From positions 116,556,267 through 116,620,266 of the forward strand of contig OY282605.1 of assembly GCA_958298945.1 (NCBI GenBank): DNA of 64,000 nt, given 5' to 3'. The translations under genes and the position numbers were made by a program. Positions 57,517 through 64,000 of this stretch are shown here, in pieces. A model generated the notes under the pieces. The model was not told where the DNA came from, did no database searches, and saw nothing but the letters and a program-made list of their open reading frames with translations. Within the stretch, counting starts at the first letter, position 1. Every line of letters begins with the position of its first letter. The stretch is from Atherix ibis (taxonomy: Eukaryota > Arthropoda > Insecta > Diptera > Athericidae).

Positions 57517-57943
57517 ATATATTTTATTGCAAAACTTTTTCAAAGGAAACTATAGAAAGCCTACATGAAATTATTAATCAACGGAAAAGCTGAAATAATA
57601 TTATTATTTTAATAATATAACCAAATATTTTTATTTTTTTGTAATTCAGCAAATGTCTTGTAAATTAAATTATTCTTTTTGTTTTTCTTTTACTTTCATA
57701 TTAAATGGTTTTTTTAAAGTTATCGAATAATATTAATATTTTGGCAAAATCGTTACTATTCCTGTAAGTCACGTTACACATCTGCAAGTTTGTGTAGTTC
57801 AATCAGTTTATTTCAATTCAAATATTAAAAGATGGTTTTTTAACTTAAAGAAAATGAGATTATACTTGAAATAATAAAACCGTATGACACAGTTACCTCA
57901 TGTGAAATGACTTTGAGAATAGGTGGTATTTTTTAAGCAAATA

Positions 57944-59051
57944 CGAGGTCTGTTCAAAAAGTATCGCGAATTTTGTGTTTTTCCTTCAAAGTAATCCCCA
58001 TTAGATATTATACACTTGCGCCAACGTTTTTGCCCATCCTCGAAGCACTTTAAAAAATCATTTTTTGTGATCTTGTTCAGCTCCTCCATCGATGCCGTCT
58101 TTATCTCCTCAATCGTAGCATAGCGTCGTCCTTTAATGGGGCTCTTCAGTTTCGGAAACAAGAAAAAGTCACAGGGGTCCAGATCTGGCGAATACGGTGG
58201 CTGTGGCATTATTAGTGTGTTGTTTTTGACCAGCAATTTGCGCACAAGTAACGATGCGCGAGCAGGGGTGTTATCATGGTGCAAATGCCAATTTTTGTTG
58301 TTCCATAAATCCGGGCGTTTCTGGCGGATTGATTCGCGCAACTTGCGCATAACTTGCGGGTAATATTCCTTATTGACCGTTCTACCCTGTGGTCTTGGCT
58401 TGTGCGGCAGCTTCCATTGGGATGATTGAGCTTTGGTTTCCACGTCATAGCCATAAATCCATGATTCGTCACCAGTTATGACCCTCTAGAGCAAATTTGG
58501 GTCGTCGCGGATAGAATTCAATAGCTCCTTTGCAATGTTAATGCGATGCTATTTTTGGTCGAAATTGAGCAATTTTGGTAAGAATTTCGCGGCGACCCGT
58601 CTCACGAGCCAATCGATGTGTTTAAGTCCTCAACAACTTCTCTAACGGTGATTTGACGGTTGGCCAATACTATTTTCTTCACCTCATCAATGTTTTCGTC
58701 TGCTGTTGACGTGTTCGTGCGTCCGGCACGCTTTTCGTCGTTCACATCTTCTCGGCTCTCTGAGAACATTTTATACCACCGATAAAGGTTGCTTCGGTTC
58801 AAGGTAGCTACACCATATGCCACAGTCAACATTCGGAATGCGTCCGCGCAATTAATTTTGTTTTTCACACAAAATTTCATACAGATTCTTTGATCCATTT
58901 TTTGGAATTAGCAAAAATCGAAGATCAGCCAAAACACGTGCAAGCAAAGCAGCTGTCAAAAATTAAGTGAACATTCATAATAGCCGAACTTGTCGGCATA
59001 AGTGAGAGACATGAGTACCAACATAACGCGATACTTTTTGAACAGACCTCG
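57944..59051 (-). mobile_element. mariner (irritans-like) copy C
   Basis: 1,108 bp between TA sites, with ends CGAGGTCTGTTCAAAAAGTA and its inverse. The minus-strand transposase: IRIC/MKFCVKNKINCADAFRMLT through REDVNDEKRAGRTNTSTADE and VREVVEDLNTSIGS (58602..58898), then a break. METKAQSSQWKLPHKPRP is joined directly to QGRTVNKEYY by a deletion of about 30 residues, followed by HHDNTPARASLL and SPDLDPCDFFLFPKLKSP. Stops and frameshifts around 58490-58600 inactivate it. It sits exactly at the edge of arm 2 of the inverted duplication. Confidence 0.93.
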
Positions 59052-59053
59052 TA

Positions 59054-60984
59054 TCTAGTAACATATATTTGCTTACAACTAAAGGAAATCTCGACTATGT
59101 CCTTAGCTGGATTCGCACTTGAGACTTCTCGATACTAGGAACAGAAATTCCAGTGTCTCTAAATCAGGGCATATATTTCTTTGGTTTTGATATTCAATTA
59201 TACAATAAAGTGATGTTCAGTTCCATAATAAATAATTGTAAATGTTAGATTATTTCATTATTATAAGCTTTTATTTTATTGTTTACTAAGAAAAGTTTAA
59301 ATTCTTAAAAATAACAACTATTCAAATTTGATAGTGAAATCAATTTGGTATTTTCAAAATTTTGATAATTAGAATATAAAGACCTTATAAATATTTCTTA
59401 ATTGTTTGAAATTCATTCAACTAGACTGCATCAATAACTTAACATTTCTTATATAGTCAATCATAAAACTGTGGTGATAAGTTATTGACAATATAATTCT
59501 CTATTCGAAATAATATTTATATAACTACAAATGTAGATCAGAACAATAACTGGTAACTGATACTAGAGGAGACTTTAATTAAATATATTTTTATTCAGAC
59601 ACATCTGCAGTATTTATTTTTAAGGAAATAAAGTAATATAAGCCAGTAACCGTATTTACTCATAATATCTATAAATTATGTTATAAACGTTAACGATAAA
59701 TGCAAGGTAAAAGTACAGAAACAAAGTATTTCTATACCAAAGTGCCTAAGAGAATTGCAAAATTGAATCAGTTTTAATTCTTTGAGATCTTTTAAAAATA
59801 AAAGCAAACCGAAACTCAAAATAAGAAGCCATTATTATATGGAGCTAACATAAAAGCTGAGAATAAGAGTTCAAATAAGATAAGATACAATTTTAATGAT
59901 CTTTGAGTGAATAAATGCGAGTGGTCATATATAATTTTTTTGTTGTTTCTGTTTTAATGTAAATCCAGAATGCCATTAACTGTCCAACAGGAGGTTTATA
60001 CATTGCTACAAAAATAAATATTTACATTCGGATAACAATTTTATTTACGTAAGTATTACGCGTGAATTAAGAAAAAATACATTAAATAAATTTTATTATT
60101 GTATCTTTTTTTATAAAATCAGGGAGAGTGTAAAGTTCCATTTGATTTTTTTATTTTAAATTTATGACTAATTTACCTTTGGATTAGGTAAGTAGAATGT
60201 ACTCCTCCCTCATCATAAAAGATGAAAAATAACTTTAAAAAAAAAACAGATAATAAACAATTTGACTGCATAAATATTTTTCTTGATTAGATTTCATAAG
60301 CTTTTGCCATAAAAAAGACGCAATACCTTTTTTTAAATATAATTTATGGACACAATATGGTAGGTACATTATCTACTATAAATCTTCTGATGCTGAAAAT
60401 AGAATTTATTATGATGTGTGGTCGGTCGTGTATAAATATTTTTAAACTTTTGAATTCATTGCATCTTTTTTTTTATATATTTATATAACACATAAAGGGA
60501 TGATTTTTGAAATTCCAGTCTTTTAGATTGATAATTTTTCAATAATTTTTATACGCAACATTAGGACCAGAATAAAACTCCCACCGTACACGTATCCTTT
60601 TATAGAGCTTGAATACAGAAAATCACATATATAGAGAATATATATTGCATTATAATATAAAAATTCAAAGTTTAAATTAGAAATAATTAACATAATTTGT
60701 GCTACGAACTTGTATGCATAATTTGAAGGTATAATTTTTTATTCACTTGAAGAATAATATTTGAACTCATAGTGGATTAACCAGCAAAGGTCGTTTTTTG
60801 TTTTTAACCAAAATTTACTATCATAATAAATAAGGTAGATGTCATCAGAAACCTTCTTTTTATAAATAAAACAGATTTTTTTGCCAATTTAATTTTTTTA
60901 CAAAAAAAACAACAAATACTTTTCAAATAAACTCGTGACTTAGACACAATCTTTATTTTCAAAATTATACCGGATTATCCATTT
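59054..60984. other. AT-rich intergenic DNA
   Basis: A long stretch with no exon, RNA gene or recognisable element. Confidence 0.55.
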
Positions 60985-61459
60985 TATGGTTCGGAAAGTA
61001 CAGTCCTGTCATTTGACAGCTGTCAAACATATATGTCATTATGATTGTTTGCCATTTTATTTTATTTATCAATTAAACATCGAATAAAACGCTGAAATTG
61101 TAAAAACTTTCTACAAAAGTGGGGACTGCCGTAACCCATTTCGCGCTTTGAGAGGAGATTTTAGTCGTCAGCGATGAGGTCCAAAAAAGAAAATTGCTAT
61201 ATATGTGTATGAAGCTATAAAAACCCACAAGTAAGTGTGGAGGAGCTATTCTATCCGCAAGAAGTGACTATCCGATGAGCATTTTGGTCTGAAGGTGTTA
61301 TTATCCCGTATTTCATTGATAATTAAAAAGGAGAGACATTTATTGTCAATACTGAGCGATATAACCAACTTTTCATTGGTCTGAAGTTAAAGATTTTAAT
61401 CTAGACTATCTGTGGTTTCCATAAAACGACGCTACAAGCCACATAACACGAAATAGTTT

Positions 61460-61897
61460 GGTCTTTTTTTTATGTCACTTGCGCTAAAGGGGTTATTAAT
61501 ATCCTTATAATGATTTGCACATCGCGCTTATGGAAAGTATTAGAAGAGATAGACTGCTATCGTTGCACTTTTCTTCAATTAGAAGAAAATCGTTCCGCTG
61601 CATCTATCCTACTCCTTATTTGCGTGCAATTTTTGGTGCAGTTCCACGCTTTTTGCTGTACGAAGGACGACCATTATGGCTATTTCGAGTTGTTGTCTTT
61701 GACAAATACGGGTGTTCCTGATGGGTGATGGATTTTTCAGATGTTTTTTCCGCATTTTTTGTTTAAAAAAAAAGGATAACGGATAGGAAAATTAAAATAG
61801 AACGAAAATTACTGCAGAAGCATGCCTCGGTGGGATTCGAACCCACGAGCCATCGGGTGGTAGCTCAGCCCGCTAACGATTGTACTACTGGGCCGGC
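61460..61897 (-). mobile_element. tRNA-headed SINE-like repeat, copy 2
   Basis: On the minus strand a tRNA-like head (61824..61897) is followed by a body of about 360 bp that matches 19870..20170 (AACAAAAAATGCGGAAAA, CATCAGGAACAC, TTTGTCAAAGACAACAAC, GCACCAAAAATTGCACG, ATGCAGCGGAACGAT). It interrupts the DD41D-like element between its second-aspartate region and the CDLTPLE motif. A target-site duplication was not resolved. Confidence 0.75.
61824..61897 (-). repeat. tRNA-like sequence (SINE head)
   Basis: 74 nt with a box A-like GGCCCAGTAGTACAATCG, then GTTAGCGGG, and a perfect T arm GTGGGTTCGAATCCCAC. The acceptor ends GCCGGCC and CCGAGGC pair only over three bases, so it is tRNA-derived rather than a functional tRNA gene. 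Confidence 0.75.
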
Positions 61898-62200
61898 GAA
61901 AGGATGCGTAACATTGAGATTTGATGACGACAATTGGGCTTCAAGATCGTGCGATTTGACGCCGTTGGAATTCTTCTTATGAGGTTTCACGAAAATTCGT
62001 GTTAACGCAGACAATCCTTAAACTTTAGAGAATTTAAAAACCAACATTAGTAATAGCCGAATTACAATTCGAAATGTGCGAAAAAGTCATCAAATAACTT
62101 TTAACAAGTATCGAGTACTGCATATACTCGTGGTAAACATTTGAATGATGTTATATTCCATGCATAATGGCAAGGTTAAAGTAAAATTATAAAATAAAAA

Positions 62201-63359
62201 TTTCATCTAAATCTGAATTTTAAGTATAAATTATTTAACTCAATAAATTTTACTAGTAAATATGACTGAAATGATTTTTTTTTCATAATTAATAAATTGG
62301 TTTCGTTTCATTATGGCAATTAGGAGTCAAATTTGTTTTATATTAAAAAATCGACAAACATTTTTCAACTTAAAACAATTTACGACAGTAAAAACAAACT
62401 CTAACAATTCACAAACCCAATTTAAAATAAAAAAATTCAAGGTTTTTAAAGATATTTTTCCAATGTTCTTAAAGTGTTTTTAACAGCCAAAATATAGCGA
62501 TATTTTTATACTCATAATTTTCATAAACTCGTCCATTTTACACCCTTTCAAAAAAAATTATTCAAAAGAAAATAATAAATGATGATAAGCAAAATAAATA
62601 AATTAATACATTCAATTTTATTATACTCGTATTACAATAAAATGATGCATATTTGTACCAATTTAATGTTAAATGAATTGACGTTTTTCAATAGTAACGA
62701 GGCAAATGACAAATAAAAGATAACTTTTACGACTATAATAATTACAGGCAATTCTGATATTCCAAAACTTAATATGCAAAGACAATTTGATGTTCATGTG
62801 AAATCTACAACATAATAAATTGCACAATTACTGATAATAAATGCACAAGATCAACTGTTCTTATTTCCAGTAAGTTATTGACTTGGACACTATTCAAATG
62901 TCATAGCAAATAAATATTTAATTAGGAAAATTTCATTTTTTTTCCCAATATTTTTATGATTTTAAATGAACATTAAATTTAAATATATAAAATTTTATTT
63001 ATTATATTTCGTAAAAACAACAACAAAAAAAATGTCTTGTTTTTTTAGGTTAGTTACAGTTTTGAGGTTATGTCGTCGAGCAGATTGCGAATAAACAATT
63101 TTAGCATTGAACGTACGGTTTTTTTTTACGCAAGGCAGTATATGGTATATACACTGCAGGATAAAAATATGCGGCCATCGACATAACAACATAATTTGTA
63201 GAAACCTTTTTCCAATTAAAATCTTAATAAATCAAAAACTTATTTATAATATATGGAGAAGTAAAAGAAATAAAAGTTTAAATATTATATTATTTTCTGA
63301 AATAATAAAAAAAATTAATTCGAAATATATATATTATCCCTTTTTTGCCGTAACAGGGC
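62201..63359. other. AT-rich intergenic DNA
   Basis: No exon or recognisable element. Confidence 0.55.
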
Positions 63360-63700
63360 AAGTACGATTTGTGGCAGAAAAGTAAAGAGACCAATCTGAC
63401 TCAATCCTTATCACCACCCCCCCCCTCTCCCCTTACCAGATAACTTTATATTAGTCCCTCAATCTCATCCGGTAACTAAGCGACCCTATCGAGCGTGATA
63501 AATGAAGTTGCGTTTTCGAGCTCCGATAAAATTGTGTTCTAAGTTTGGAGAATTGGCAAGAAACAGTAGAAGACGAACCTCGCTCAGAGAGTCCTTGAAC
63601 ATCGAAAGTTGATGAAAATGTGGAACAAGTTTAGGGCTCTTGTGAGGTTAGACCGTCGATTAACTTTGAAGGTGATGAGTAGTGAGTAATAAGTTCAAAA
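63360..63700 (+). mobile_element. Decayed mariner fragment (VEDEP type), third copy
   Basis: The lead sequence with a C-run (about 63415-63425), CCCTCAATCTCATCC and GACCCTATCGAGCG matches the families at 10.6 and 32.3 kb. It is followed by TVEDEPRSESP(x)TSKVDENVEQV near 63561-63625 and a frameshifted RRSINFEG-like region. No catalytic domain is present. Confidence 0.75.
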
Positions 63701-64000
63701 AATGGCTTCTTCACGTAAGATCGAATTTAGATACTCAACCATAACAACTTAACTCATCCCTGTTACATGAGTTTTTGTCGAAAAAAAAATATTTTTATAA
63801 ATTCCAAACCATTCTATTTGGCTTATCATAGCCCGTGTGACATAATTTTGTTAACCTAAGATCAGAATACACTTGTAATGACGCCTTCTTGATATTTTTG
63901 GTAGCATCCAAAGAATACGCACCCCTATTTGTAGCAGGTAAAAATAAATGTTAAATTACTATGATGCTGTTTCGATTAGTCCAAGATATAAAGAAATAAT
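63701..64000. other. No gene recognised at the window end
   Basis: AT-rich DNA with no supported feature. Confidence 0.5.

Larger units (their letters stand above)
52416..57593 (+). pseudogene. Broken copy of the short TRPA channel gene
   Basis: Paralogue of the 17375..19540 gene. It begins with the matching start MKIMEEHSLILPET at 52416. It has a stop and a deletion of about 88 residues near 52558-52570 (removing the first ankyrin repeats, resuming at LKCLEYLLGLSDD). The frame stays open to 53585, where a LINE splits S2 (GFLD|F). After the LINE it resumes at 56892 (LNIPFCSWRHFKSF) through S3-S5. A deletion of about 115 bp at 57202 removes the pore helix and filter and shifts the frame. S6 and the C-terminus (57205..57593) remain, with a tripled EDSNENEKSFx motif. 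Ankyrin and membrane segments otherwise stay close to the intact gene, so loss of function is recent. It cannot make a channel. Confidence 0.95.
51950..57940 (+). repeat. Arm 2 of the inverted segmental duplication
   Basis: Inverted copy of 16971..19825, expanded by a LINE (53585..56877). A partial repeat of its own upstream flank (about 52020-52140 and 52225-52380 share ATGAAAATGAAAGTT(C/T)TG and TTGTGAAAT(A/T)AATACTCGTA) may be a second duplication event. The 3' boundary falls at the insertion site of mariner C. Confidence 0.85.
60985..62200 (+). mobile_element. Decayed DD41D-like element with an inserted repeat
   Basis: Left end ATTATCCATTTTATGGTTCG, then GGAAAGTACAGTCC, resembling the ends of the 42.0-kb element. 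Broken plus-strand frames: TFRALR-like region near 61135, AFWSEGVIIPYFIDN near 61275-61320, IVNTERYNQLFI near 61345-61380, then (after the inserted repeat) DDNWASRSCDLTPLEFFL at about 61926-61980 and NVRKSHQIT near 62080. An intact reading frame is impossible. The right end is not resolved. Confidence 0.72.

Noticed and set aside
61510..61728. Two overlapping open frames of about 70 codons
   Set aside because: They are antisense frames within the tRNA-headed repeat, whose body also occurs at 19.9 kb with broken frames.
61824..61897. Functional tRNA gene
   Set aside because: The T arm is perfect but the acceptor stem pairs over only three bases and the sequence continues into a dispersed repeat; it is a tRNA-derived head.

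Overview
This is nuclear DNA of an insect, most likely a fly (Diptera). The genes have short introns with GT-AG ends. They encode an insect pyrexia-type TRPA channel, a mitochondrial ribosomal protein, a mitochondrial tRNA synthetase and a ciliary EF-hand protein. The intergenic DNA is very AT-rich and packed with Tc1/mariner elements and APE-type LINE pieces. There are no bacterial or viral genes and no CRISPR. The species cannot be named from the sequence alone.

Layout. 0.6-1.4 kb: a three-exon calaxin/EFCAB1-like gene (+). 5.5-7.3 kb: mitochondrial arginyl-tRNA synthetase (+, three exons seen, extreme 5' end not found). It lies tail to tail with the last two exons of mRpS9 (-, 7.5-9.8 kb), whose intron holds a 21-bp minisatellite. 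10-16 kb: decayed transposons, LINE pieces and a MITE. 17.4-19.5 kb, 22.6-25.5 kb and 37.9-44.2 kb: three TRPA-channel genes (all -) of the pyrexia type; the last is the full pyx-like gene with its 5' exon 3.4 kb upstream. 47.3-48.7 kb: a leucine-rich-repeat plus coiled-coil protein with a C-terminal membrane anchor (+). 52.4-57.6 kb: an inverted, broken copy of the 17.4-19.5 kb channel gene, split by an intact 3.3-kb LINE. 59-64 kb: transposon relics, including a tRNA-headed repeat.

About eighteen Tc1/mariner-superfamily copies or fragments from several lineages lie in 64 kb, many nested or rearranged. The most unusual element is the LINE. Its 5' end starts with a 5S-rRNA-like segment, followed in a short copy at 36.0-36.8 kb by a tRNA-like segment. 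That copy has the same head and tail but lacks the middle, and carries its own target-site duplication. A 2.85-kb inverted duplication of the small TRPA gene flanks about 32 kb containing pyx and its intronless paralogue. The locus therefore looks like a young, actively rearranging cluster of channel genes.
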